Of a DNA stretch of 64,000 nucleotides, positions 54,715-64,000 are shown piece by piece. Origin of the DNA: Salvator merianae (lineage: Eukaryota > Chordata > Lepidosauria > Squamata > Teiidae); the NCBI GenBank assembly GCA_003586115.2, contig QVOM02000074.1:4180521-4244520 (forward strand). Direction: 5' to 3'. The notes under the pieces were generated by a model. The model had not been told where the DNA came from. It saw only the letters and a program-made list of their open reading frames with translations, and searched no databases. Position numbers and translations under genes: made by a program. Numbering within the stretch: the first letter of the stretch is position 1; every line of letters begins with the position of its first letter.

Positions 54715-57700
54715 TTACATTGTAGATAGACCAAGCATTTCTACAAACTGTTCAAATTTCACATTTGACAAAGGTTTTGTAAATATATCTGCAAGATTAT
54801 TTTCAGATTCAACATATGGCAGTGTAATAAACTTTCGCTCTATAAGATTTTTGACATTTTCATACCTTACTGCGATATATTTCGTTCTTGTCTGAGGGTT
54901 TCCCTTCTCTGCTAGTTTTATACAACTTTGTGAGTCACAATAGATTGGTATTGGCTTGTCACATTCAATTCCTAATTCTTTAACCAATTGAAAACACCAT
55001 TCTACCTCAGAACAACACTGAGAGACTGCACAAAACTCTGCTTCAGTTGTAGACTGAGCTACTAGGTCTTGTTTTCTAGACTTCCAAATTATTGGAACAC
55101 CAGCAAATTTTACAATGTATCCTGTACAGGATTTGTAGTTTTCTAAATCTGCAAAAGAACTATCAGCAAATGCTACAATTTGACTTTCATCTATATTGAA
55201 ATTGAATCCCATGTCTTGTGTTTTCTTTAAATATCTCAACACTCATTTTGCAGCTTGCCAGTTGCTATTAGTAGGGCTGTCCACTTTTCTGCTTAATGTG
55301 CGTACAGCATAGCTGATATCTGGCCTAGTCCAGTTGGCTTAATACATTAAACTCCCAACTACTGATCTATAAATGTCAATATTATTAAATTGTTCATCAT
55401 TCTCAACCTTTTGATAATTAGCTAACATAGGAGTTGATATGGGCTTGGACTCGGACATATTAGTTCTTGCCAACAATTGTTTAATCTTTGTTGTTTGACT
55501 TAGAGTCATACCCTTATTAGTGAAGCTAATTTCAAGCCCTAAATATTTCTGTGGTGTACCAAGATCTTTGATCTTGAACTGCTTATTGAGTAAATTATAC
55601 ATTTGACTAATTAAACTTTCCGATTTAGACATCACAAGTATGTCATCAACAAAAATCAATACTAGAACTTGTTTCTCTTGTTTTCCTCTAACATATAAAC
55701 AAGCATCAATTGTACTGCGTTTAAAATTTTGCTTACACAATGCATCATGCAAACACAAATTCCAGTTCCTTGCTGATTGTTTTAAACCATACGAAGACTT
55801 TTCTAATTTATATAAACCAGACTTACACTCTTGTTCAAAACCTGGAATACTATGCATAAATACATCTTCATCTAATTTTGCATTCAGATATGCAGTTTCT
55901 ACATCAAATTGCTTTAATTTCATTTTATTTTTACAAGCTACAGTTAAAGCTAAGCGAATAGTTTCTGGTCTAACAGTTGGTGAATAAACTTGGTCATAGT
56001 CTTCAAGATATTTTTGTGCAAATCCTTGTGCTACTAACCTTGTTTTGTATAAATATTTACCATCAGGTAATGTTTTACGTTTAAATACCCATCTACACCC
56101 TATGGGTTTCTTATCTGTGTCTGCAGACACCTCAGTAAAAACATTCAGGTTCAATAGAGAATCAAATTCCTTTTTCATAGCTTGTATCCATTCTTGTTTT
56201 TCTTCTTCTGGTCTGGTCATTACTTCTTTATAATTATTTGGCTCAGACCATTGCTCCTGACTATCTACATTGCTTATTTGACCAATCTGAAATCTTTCTG
56301 GAGGAATACCTTTAGTTGTGCGTTCAGATCTCCTTGGCACTAACTCTTTCTTATCTACAGTAGTGGGTTGAGCTTGAGAAGAAATAGAAGGTTCATCTTC
56401 TGAGCTGGACTCAGTCTCTGTGTTACTAGAGGAGGGAGATGTGGCACTGGAAAAAGATGTGGAACTGTGATAATCTTCCCACTTTCTTTTGTATTCAGGT
56501 ACATTCCTACCTGTAATGTTAGCATCAGTCCCTTCTTTTCCCCATATGTAATAGAAAACATCACTATTAATATATATATTAGCCCAATCTGAGTGAATCT
56601 CAAAGTTTGCACTCCTTGACACCACTACTTTACCATAGCTCAGAGAAAAACGATACCCCTTAGTATTTTCTTCATACCCAACAAAACGTAACCTCTGTGA
56701 AATTTTGTCTCTCTTTTTTCTTTGTGCCCTTGGTATCAGTACATGAGCATATGAGCCAAAAATCTTCATGTGCTTTACATGGGATTCCTTACCATATAAC
56801 ATAAAATATGGAGTGTTACCAACAGTAGAAGAATATATTCAGTTCAAAACATAAGTACTACTAGCTACTGCTTCTCCCCAGAAATAATGTGGCATTTTAG
56901 CATCAGATAACATGGCCCTGTACATTTCTTGAATTAATCCAATTTGTCGTTCAGCTACACCATTTTCAGCTGAACAGTACGGATTGGTCTTTCTATGTAT
57001 AATGCCTCGTATTCTAAACAAATCTGCTATAGCCTTAGACATCATTTCTCCTCTATCAGATTGTACCTTCTGCGCTGTACAACCAAATTGGGTAGAAATC
57101 ATGTTCAGCCAGTCCTTCATTTTATCATACACCTGAGCTTTTGACTTAAGTAAATATGTGTTTGGAAATCTGCTATAACCATCAATAATTACCATAATCC
57201 ACTTATGGCCTCCCTGACTTGGGCTGAATGGACCAGCAACATCTGTATGGACTAGCTGAAAAGGTTTTGTTGATCTTCTATCACTGTATTTGGCTATAGG
57301 AAAAGCTTTTACCTTGGTTTCTGCACAAACTCTACATTCTAAATATTTGTCACAAGGTTTAATTTCAATATTAGATAGTTTAGCCATATGTTTTACTCTG
57401 GAGAAAGAACAATGCCCGAAAATTCTATGGTAATAATGTATGCAAGAATTATGCAAAGGTTTATTTAAAATACAATTTATAGCATCTTCTTCACTATCAG
57501 ATATGTCTATCAATCTGTATAGACCATTTTCTTTAATTGCCTTTCCATATAGTTTGCCATTTTCAGAAATTAGACAAACCTCCCCATGAAAGAGCACTCT
57601 ATACCCTTCACTTGTGAGTCTAGACACACTCAACAGTGAATACTTTAAATTGTCAGCCGCAATAACATTACTAATAGAAACATTCATTTGAGGAATGTAA

Positions 57701-58674
57701 GCGGTTCCTGCTTCATGGACGGTGCACGTATGTCCATCAGCTAGGTTTACATCTCTCACCTCAATCTGGTGAATGTCAGTTAAACTGACCCTTCTGGATG
57801 AAAAATGTTCACAGCTTCCGCTGTCCACGTACCACACGGGATTGGCCGAATTCTTCTTACTGACTGCCATTAGCAAAGCAGTCGAACTGTTGTGTTGCTT
57901 ATCAGAAGCATTACAATTGTCAGCATACCGCTCGCTGCTCTCTTTCTGACGAGAAATGGACGCCTGTTGGTTGCGTTTCCAACAGTCTTTAATAAGATGT
58001 CCTTTCCTATGACAGAAGTGGCACTTTTTCACTGCCAAGGCACTCAAAGGTTCAGATTTAATGTTTATTGCCTTGTCTGACGCAACCTCTTCTTGTCGTG
58101 TTAGCCTCTTTTGCTCAGTCCACTCTTGCAAACGCGTGACTACTAAGGAAAAATTTAATTTGTCTTCATCAATTCCTTGAAAAGAGTCTACAACTGTATC
58201 ATAAGTTTTAGGTAATGAAGACAATAGTATGTAAGCACGGTGAGCCTCTTCATACTGCAGATCTCTGTCAGCTAAATCAGCAAAAATCATTCTTATCTCA
58301 TTTATATGGTTATTTAAATAGCCATCCGGTTTCAATTTTAAGTTGTATAACTTTCTGGTTAACAGCATCTTGCTTCCAGCAGAAATACGCTGATAAGTTT
58401 GCCGTAGAGTGTCCCATACTTCTTTAGCATTTTCTAGATGTCTTACAGCCATCAACTGCGAGCTTTCTAGACCAAGAATAAGTGCTGCTCGAGCTTTTCT
58501 GTCTCTTTGCCTTTCATTAGCACTATCAACAGCTGGCAAAGTAATACAGGCATCATAAAGCTCCTCTTTAATTAAAACAGCTTTCATACGTTCTGACCAG
58601 ATGAGATAATTGCGGTCATTCAGCTTTTCAAATTGCTGCTGTAAAACCGGAGCAGTATGGGCAGCCATTTCCAC
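54715..58674 (-). pseudogene. Copia gag-pol polyprotein, one frame with three stop codons
   Basis: From ATG at 58674 the frame spans 1320 codons without a frameshift. It is broken only by TGA at 56839, TAA at 55339 and TGA at 55243. Gag is followed by a CCHC knuckle CHFCHRKGHLIKDC (about residue 218). The protease has WYVDSGS (about 283). The integrase has HxxH/CxxC, and its D, D and E lie in HTDVAGPF (about 475), QSDRGEM (about 537) and SAENGVAER (about 567). The RT contains CRWVFKRK, KTRLVAQGF, DVETAYLNA and catalytic FVDDIL (about 1009). RNase H has FADSSFAD, TEAEF and CDSQS. The late motif usually written KHIDxRYH reads KYIAVRYE, losing an aspartate. Two of the stops are in contexts suggesting CGA-to-TGA decay. 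Confidence 0.95.
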
Positions 58675-58853
58675 AAACAGATAGGCTCTTTCTCCCTTCT
58701 AACACCGGATTCCTTACTTTAAACAATGCCGCTTCAACTACTCAACACAGTCTCTTCCCTTCTTGAGACGGATTATTTGTCTTTAGACTAACAAGCATAT
58801 GAGCTATCACACGGGTCTGCCTCACAGCCACTGCAACACTGGGCACCATAACC
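58675..58853 (-). promoter_or_regulatory. Copia leader with primer-binding site
   Basis: Directly after the 5' LTR (minus strand from 58853) the leader starts GGTTATGGTGCCCAGTGTTG. This resembles the complement of the initiator tRNA-Met anticodon arm (GGTTATGGGCCCAG), with one extra base. Drosophila copia is primed by a half-molecule of that tRNA cut in the anticodon loop. The rest of the leader runs to the gag ATG at 58674. Confidence 0.65.
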
Positions 58854-59212
58854 TGTCAGAGCGTATATAGCGGAATTTGGCCTGGAGTCAGTTCACTAGT
58901 TAAGCTCAGCTAGTAGTCAGATAGACAAATAAATCTAGAGACTAGATACTTTCATTCAACAAACTCTTTATTTACAGTATCTACACAGAGAGAAAAACTC
59001 TCATACTCCTTCTACCTCACCAGACAAACAAGCACTAACGGTTTTTCTTATACAGCACACACACAAGATATGAACATTCCAAATGAAGTCATCAACTGTC
59101 ATCAACTGTCAGCTAGAGTTATGAAAACAACATCGTAAATCTCTGTCTCAAGAAATGCTGACTCATTGTGACTCTTTGTTCCTGACTTAGTTAACTCTTT
59201 CAATACTTGACA
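58854..59212 (-). repeat. Copia 5' LTR (promoter LTR)
   Basis: 359 bp, same length as the other LTR with 11 substitutions and no indels. As the upstream LTR of a minus-strand element it should hold the promoter. A tandem ATCAACTGTC duplicate lies near 59091-59110 and is present in both LTRs. Confidence 0.93.
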
Positions 59213-59218
59213 CTTGTT

Positions 59219-59523
59219 GAGGCACGGTGGCACAGGTGGCTAAGGCACTGATCTTTCAATAGGAGGATCAGAGTTCAAGGCCCCTGTCTGCCGTGTAGAG
59301 TGGATGAGCGCCTTCTACTGGCCTCTAGCTCCAGCCAACCTAGCTGTTCGAAAGCAAGTAATTGCAAGTAGATAAATAGGGAGCATCACATTGTGTGATG
59401 TGGAAGATAGATAGATGTAAGCCTTCTGGCGAAAAATAACCTTGTAAGCCACTTTGAGTCAGCTTCGGCTGAGAAAAGCGGGGTATAAAAACCAAGTTCT
59501 TCTTCTTCTTCTTCTTCTTCTTC
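59219..59523 (+). mobile_element. tRNA-derived SINE, complete copy
   Basis: About 305 bp. The head GGCACGGTGGCACAGGTGGC with box-A-like TGGCTAAGGC is followed by box-B-like GAGTTCAAGGCC, as in tRNA promoters for RNA polymerase III. The body contains GCATCACATTGTGTGATG and the LINE-like 3' part CACTTTGAGTCAGCTTCGGC..GGGGTATAAA. It ends in a (TTC)n tail. The same family, split, is at 1618-2521. It begins about 2 bp after the copia target duplication. Confidence 0.88.
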
Positions 59524-59524
59524 T

Positions 59525-61325
59525 GGTGGCATGGCAGGGGGATAAGTGTGGCATGTGTGCAGGCATTACATGCATCCTGCACATTGAACGTGCCATGAGG
59601 GGATAGTTTCATGAAGACCCTGCCCCCTCATGGCTCATTTATGGTGCCATAATACCACTGGGCAGATCCAACCAAAGTGTTGCTTTCAAAAATAATAAGC
59701 CATCCTGCTTTCAAAACTAATAAGCCATTTTTTTTTATTTTTTTTTAAAAAAATTAGTTACATAAAAAGAAGTAACAGTGTATCTCCAGAAAACAAAAGG
59801 AAAAACACAAGAACAGTGTGCTAAGTGCTTGCTGACTTCTTTCCCACTTGATAACATGAGGTATCAGATACCTATGCAACAATGTCATTATGCTGCAGTG
59901 GAAGGGAGGGAGGGAGGGAGGGAGGGAGGGACTCAGCATAAAGCTGCCATGTTTTGAACAGTTCTGTGTTTGTTTTAATACTCAGTTGTTCTTATATAGT
60001 AGCATCAATGTGTATTTTGCTTTAAGCAGGAATATCCTATAGTAAGACATCCCTTATTCCTAAGAACTGGAGCAGATACAACAGAGGATCAAGTTGCCGT
60101 TTGGTGGTGGGGCAATAAATTTAAAAGAGAATCTGCAACTAAAGGCATGATCCAGCTAAAAGTAGGCACACAATCCAATTTAGTTGGCTGTAAAAAGCAT
60201 ATACTTAAAACTCTTATTTAAATAATCGTGATTTAAACATATTTTTTCGAGGAATCATATCAAATACTGTTTGACGTTTTTACTCTAAGGTTGCATCCAA
60301 ATGTTGGATTTTGGTCATCCTAGGGCTGGCCAGGAGGCAGGGTGCTTGCAAGGGGAAAACTTCCCATTTCCTTTGGAGGAACAGCATGGGAGGGCATGTA
60401 GAGCACTGTCTTCTTCCCATACCTACCTTCTGACGGGCCATATATACAGTACATGGCTGGGCCATACACACAGTACATGAGCCAACTTGCGATGCAGTTT
60501 CCTCTCCCTGGTTGGCAAGGCCAGTCAGGGTATTCATCGCTTTGCATGAAGTTGAATGCAAAAAGCCATTCTGGGGAAGGACAAAGTGCTCCAAACTTCA
60601 TCAGTCTGACAGAGGTCATTCCATCCCCATTGTTAGCCACGGTGTGCCCGTCATATTAATTTTTTATGAATTTTTTATATATGATATGTATCAGTGTAGG
60701 TTATACACTGTATCCTAGGTAGTTAATAAGAATATAAGTGTGCTGTTATGCCTTGTATCCCTTGTGATAAACAATATAGCTGTGAGACACAAAGGATGGG
60801 GAAGATGCCAGAGGGGAAATCAACAGGCTCTGTGATGAGAAAGTGGGTGACAAAGTGGTACATATTTCAAGGCTGTACAACTGCTGGTATGTTGCTTCTG
60901 TTATTCCGATGTGAGGTAACACACATTCCTACTGCTTTGATCCCAGCACGAGGGTGGGTGGGGGGAATGAGTGGTTTTAGAGTATGTCTGAGGCAAATGC
61001 ATAACCAGTTTCACTTTCAGCAAAGTTCAGACACTGCAAGTTGAGTACGTATGTTTTAAAGTTTTCTTCATTACTTACAAGTGGATTATTTCTAACGAAC
61101 CAAATTCTGATATACAACATGTCCCAGGATGTGGAGGATATGATCAAGGAGATTGTGGAGGAGGAAGTGCACCTGGAGAATACAGGGATTAGCGGGCCAG
61201 AAAGGGAATAGGATCACAGCAAAGACCAAGAGGTTCCAAAAATTTTATTTAGCACCCTGTCAGCAGAGACCCAGGGCTGACCATGGATTCAGAGTGCAGA
61301 AGGTGCTTAAGGAACTCTACTATTG
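59525..61325. other. Mostly unrecognised, with one simple repeat
   Basis: AGGTTGCATCCAAATGTTGG at 60289 resembles the end of the MITE at 63421, but no partner end is visible. Otherwise no supported feature apart from the GGGA repeat. Confidence 0.4.
59904..59930 (+). repeat. (GGGA)n repeat, G-quadruplex motif
   Basis: Seven uninterrupted GGGA units give seven GGG tracts with one-base loops on the plus strand, an ideal quadruplex pattern. Confidence 0.9.
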
Positions 61326-61329
61326 CCAC

Positions 61330-62025
61330 CAGGTTGGGGGTTCTGTTGGAAGAATTGCCACACCCCATCCAGTTCATTCAGATAGATAGGAGACCAATGG
61401 CTGGGGCTCTGAAGCTATAGTACTGTTGGGAGTGGGGAACCATTGGGAACAGATCCCATTTATTCTGGTTCCTACAGCAGCACACCCCATCACTTTAGGT
61501 CAGACTGACTCAAACACCACTGGCCACAAGTAGACTGGCTGAGTGAAAAACTGACTTTTCTGGGGACTGGGTGTAAAACACATATAAGGGCTAAATGTTG
61601 AGACATGGAGGGAGCAAGAGATAAGCAATGAGCCAGAAACAAGCACTATCTTTTTAGGGGGCAGTAAAGGATTGGGAGGAGGGAGATATTTTTATGAAAT
61701 ATGCAGACTTAAAAAACAGTTTTTGAGAAAAAGGGATTAGATACCCTGTTCCCACATCAGAACTCGAACCACTATCAAGACTGATCCAGGAGCCAAGCTG
61801 AAAAAGCTAAACTTATCCTATGCCACAGGTAGAAATGGCATTTCTAAGAGAATTTTTAGATAAAAACTTGGAAATGAGCTTTATCAGGCCACCTGCATCA
61901 CTGATGGTGGCTCTTGTACTGTTTCAGAAAAAGAAGATGGTGAATTGAAATTGTACACAGACTATAGGGGTTTGAATGCACCTCCAAGAAATACCCGTTG
62001 CCCTAAATGGAGACTTGCTAAACCA
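61330..62025 (+). mobile_element. Ty3/gypsy pol remnant (protease to start of RT)
   Basis: Across several frames the plus strand reads a protease-like 'FILVPTAAHPITLGL' (about 61450-61510), then 'KYADLKNSF', as before gypsy RT. It then reads REFLDKNLEMSFIRPPAS..LFQKKK, followed in the next frame by DGELKLYTDYRGLNA (about 61845-61985). This is the order in Sushi-like Ty3/gypsy elements. Frameshifts and stops are frequent and no LTR is visible, so it is an old fragment. Confidence 0.75.
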
Positions 62026-62520
62026 TTAGTCCAAAGGTAGATATTAATGAATCCAGTTCTCCAGAAGGCTTATAGCAGAGTACATATAAAGGAAGGAGAT
62101 GAAAGGAAGCTGTGGCAGTACGGCGGCCCGGAGGCCCCACGAACAGCCATGGTGTGCTTTGTGCGGTGCGCGAACGCCCGGGCTTAAAGCTAGTAGCCAC
62201 TGGTGCTTTTGAGTTACCATTTTTGGCCACTTACTAGCACAGTTGTTGTGTGACAAATAAAGCAATAATTTGTTGGCATTTTTAATACATTCATCTTAAA
62301 CCAGAAATTTAGCCAACCAGCTTGCTGCAATGGACACTTCCATGCCAGGTCTTCTGTGCCTGAGCACAGAAGGCAAGGAGGCCCTTTGAACACAGGCATG
62401 AAAACTTCAAATCAGCAACCACGAGCCTGGTATTGAAGCCATCAAACCTGTTTCCAAGACTGAAGCCAAAAGGACTTTTTCAAGGAAGCCCTGTCCAGGG
62501 GCTGTTTTGCAGTTGACTGT
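62026..62520. other. no recognised feature
   Basis: Nothing identified between the gypsy remnant and the next MITE. Confidence 0.4.
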
Positions 62521-62524
62521 AGTG

Positions 62525-62855
62525 AGCATCAGGAACGATCACTAGTCAAGTGCTTCTGCTTTTTGTGAATGCCCTGACGATTGGGAGCAGACTACAACTG
62601 CTCCCAATCACTATTTGCTGTGGAGCACAAAATCATGCTCCACAGCTGTACCAGGAGAGCAGCGTGGCTGCACCTATGCTGTTGTGCGGTGTTGCCGGTC
62701 GCCATGGCAATGACCAGAAGCTTCCTGGCCACCGTCATAGTACAGGACACCAGCATTTGCACTGTGAATGCTTGTATCTTGCTGCCAGTCTGTTCTGTGA
62801 CCTCACAGTGTGGGCAGTCTGCAGCGCAGACAGACCTGTTCTACAGTGGAGGCCC
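62525..62855. mobile_element. MITE family A, copy 5
   Basis: Contains the palindromes GATTGGGAGCAG..CTGCTCCCAATC and GTGGAGCA..TGCTCCAC, and the 'CGCCATGGCAATGACCAG' block found in the other family A copies. The termini are eroded. Confidence 0.6.
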
Positions 62856-63420
62856 CAGTATTGAGGCTGGTGTTATGGAGACATGGCTGTAGTTAGTAGC
62901 ACCTGGAAGGCTAATGTTTGGCTATCCCTGCTCTAAGCTGATTAGGTGCAGAACTATCTGGTTTCACTATTAGAAGGAGAAATAGGAGTCATCTGACCAG
63001 TGGTCATAAAAGTAATTCAAAGGAACTTCAGTCAAGAGAATAGTATGGTGGGAAATTCCACTTGATCATGATACTTCCTAATCAAATTACCATTCCTTGT
63101 TTCAGCATGGGAAAGTATTTACATTTTTTCTCCAGGAGAGGTCACTGCTCTAATACTATGATTATCTTTCTTGCTTACATTTGAGTTAAGGCAAAAAGCC
63201 TCAACCAAGCATTTTACATGTATGCTTTTTTTTCTGCTTTACAAAACAAATGGATTATACATTTAATCTATTCTTTGTTTATATTAATTATGCGACTTAA
63301 TGTATAATTTTTCTTCTGAGGACACTTCAGTGACAGAATAAGTATGGGATGTAGAATTTATCCCACGCATGTTGCTCATATGCTTTGTAACAGGCTGAAT
63401 TCAGTTCCTTAACCATTTCA

Positions 63421-63840
63421 GGTGGCATCCAGATGGCAAGAGGCATTGTGGGATCTAAACAAGATCCTGCAATTGCCTTTCACCGCCCCCATGCCACACA
63501 TGAGGAGCAACCCCTGCTTATACTGATGCCTGGCAAACAGCTTTTGTAATTGGAACTGGGTTACCAGAAGCCAAGCAAACGCATGTCCCCTTCTTTTTGT
63601 TGTTTTTTGCTTACTTGGCTGGTTTTCACTAGCCAAATCACTCTGCATGCAAAAGCTGTTCTCCAGATAAGCAGCGCTATTATGGAAAACCCGATGTCAT
63701 GGCTGGATTTCCCATAATAGCAATAATCAGGGTTTTGGTTTGTTAAAACAACGCTATTATGGGAATACCAGGCATATGTCTGGCATTTCCAGCATAGTGC
63801 TGAGAGGATCGCAGGTTTTACTGCATGTCTGGATGCAGCC
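63421..63840. mobile_element. 420-bp MITE with GGNTGCATCCAGA termini
   Basis: GGTGGCATCCAGATGGCA at the left and GCATGTCTGGATGCAGCC at the right are inverted repeats. Internal complementary blocks CGCTATTATGGGAA and TTCCCATAATAGC give a second-order foldback. No clear target duplication and no coding capacity. Confidence 0.7.
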
Positions 63841-64000
63841 TTAGTTATATTTGTGCTGTTTGAAAGTTAGGATGATCCTGTACCAGAATTGTTCATCTGC
63901 CTCAAATTAGGAGATGATGGAGTTCTCAGCCAGCCAGAGTTAGGCTGACCAGACACTAGTTTATGAAAAAACAGAAACATGTTAGAAGTTAATAAATCAT

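Larger units (their letters stand above)
54324..59212 (-). mobile_element. Ty1/copia LTR retrotransposon, near-complete (4889 bp)
   Basis: Two 359-bp LTRs (54324-54682 and 58854-59212), each beginning TGTC and ending GACA, flank a 4.17-kb interior. A 5-bp target duplication CTTGT lies at 54319-54323 and 59213-59217. The element reads on the minus strand: primer site next to the 58854 LTR edge, one gag-pol frame, and polypurine tract GAAGAAGGGA abutting the other LTR. By direct count the LTRs differ at 11 of 359 positions (3.1 percent), so the insertion is fairly young. Domain order (protease, integrase, RT, RNase H) and motifs are those of Ty1/copia, not Ty3/gypsy. Copia elements are scarce in vertebrates. 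Confidence 0.97.

Noticed and set aside
1..64000. CRISPR arrays, operons, rRNA, free-standing tRNA genes
   Set aside because: None present. The only tRNA-like sequences are SINE heads, and the genome is a vertebrate's.

Overview
This window reads as nuclear DNA of a squamate reptile (lizard or snake). The reasoning is compositional: CR1, L2, L1 and BovB/RTE non-LTR retrotransposons lie side by side, together with a tRNA-derived SINE, many short inverted-repeat DNA transposons, and a near-complete Ty1/copia element. That mix is characteristic of squamates and unlike mammals or birds. The species cannot be named from the sequence.

Only one host gene is convincingly visible: a plus-strand Cip/Kip cyclin-dependent kinase inhibitor of the p21 (CDKN1A) type. 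Its main coding exon is at 24860-25296 and its last coding exon begins at 29348 (stop codon at 29413-29415), with a phase-1 intron splitting the PCNA-binding PIP box exactly where human CDKN1A is split. A CpG-rich stretch at 13320-13840 ending in a strong splice donor (13787) is a good candidate for its promoter and non-coding first exon, but that link is inferred.

Layout. 0-4.5 kb: a purine repeat, a 108-bp-arm hairpin, and a SINE split by a 599-bp CpG-rich MITE. 4.5-9.2 kb: CR1, L2 and BovB remnants. 9.2-13.3 kb: mostly unique sequence with one MITE. 13.3-29.4 kb: the putative p21-like gene. Its introns carry MITEs, CR1 tails, a gutted L1-like LINE with a 564-bp foldback hAT element inside its ORF1, and a three-level nest of MITEs (26.96-28.07 kb). 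29.4-35 kb: mainly unique sequence plus MITEs. 34.99-40.72 kb: a full-length minus-strand L1 with a 16-bp target-site duplication and only point-like lesions. 41-54 kb: assorted MITE, L1-like, CR1, mariner and L2 fragments. 54.32-59.21 kb: a minus-strand Ty1/copia element with paired 359-bp LTRs, a 5-bp target duplication and a single continuous gag-pol frame broken by three stop codons. 59.2-64 kb: an intact-length SINE, a G-quadruplex-type repeat, a decayed Ty3/gypsy pol fragment and two more MITEs.

The strongest leads are: (1) the p21-like gene, with an altered PIP degron (TN in place of TD) and overlapping tandem splice donors that would switch the PIP box on or off; (2) a copia element with an apparent half-tRNA-iMet primer site; (3) an L1 whose 5' end shares a 14-mer, at nearly the same offset, with the human L1 5' end; (4) CpG-rich Harbinger-like MITEs found at the axis of palindromic targets in both copies present; (5) a foldback hAT element built from nested near-perfect palindromes.
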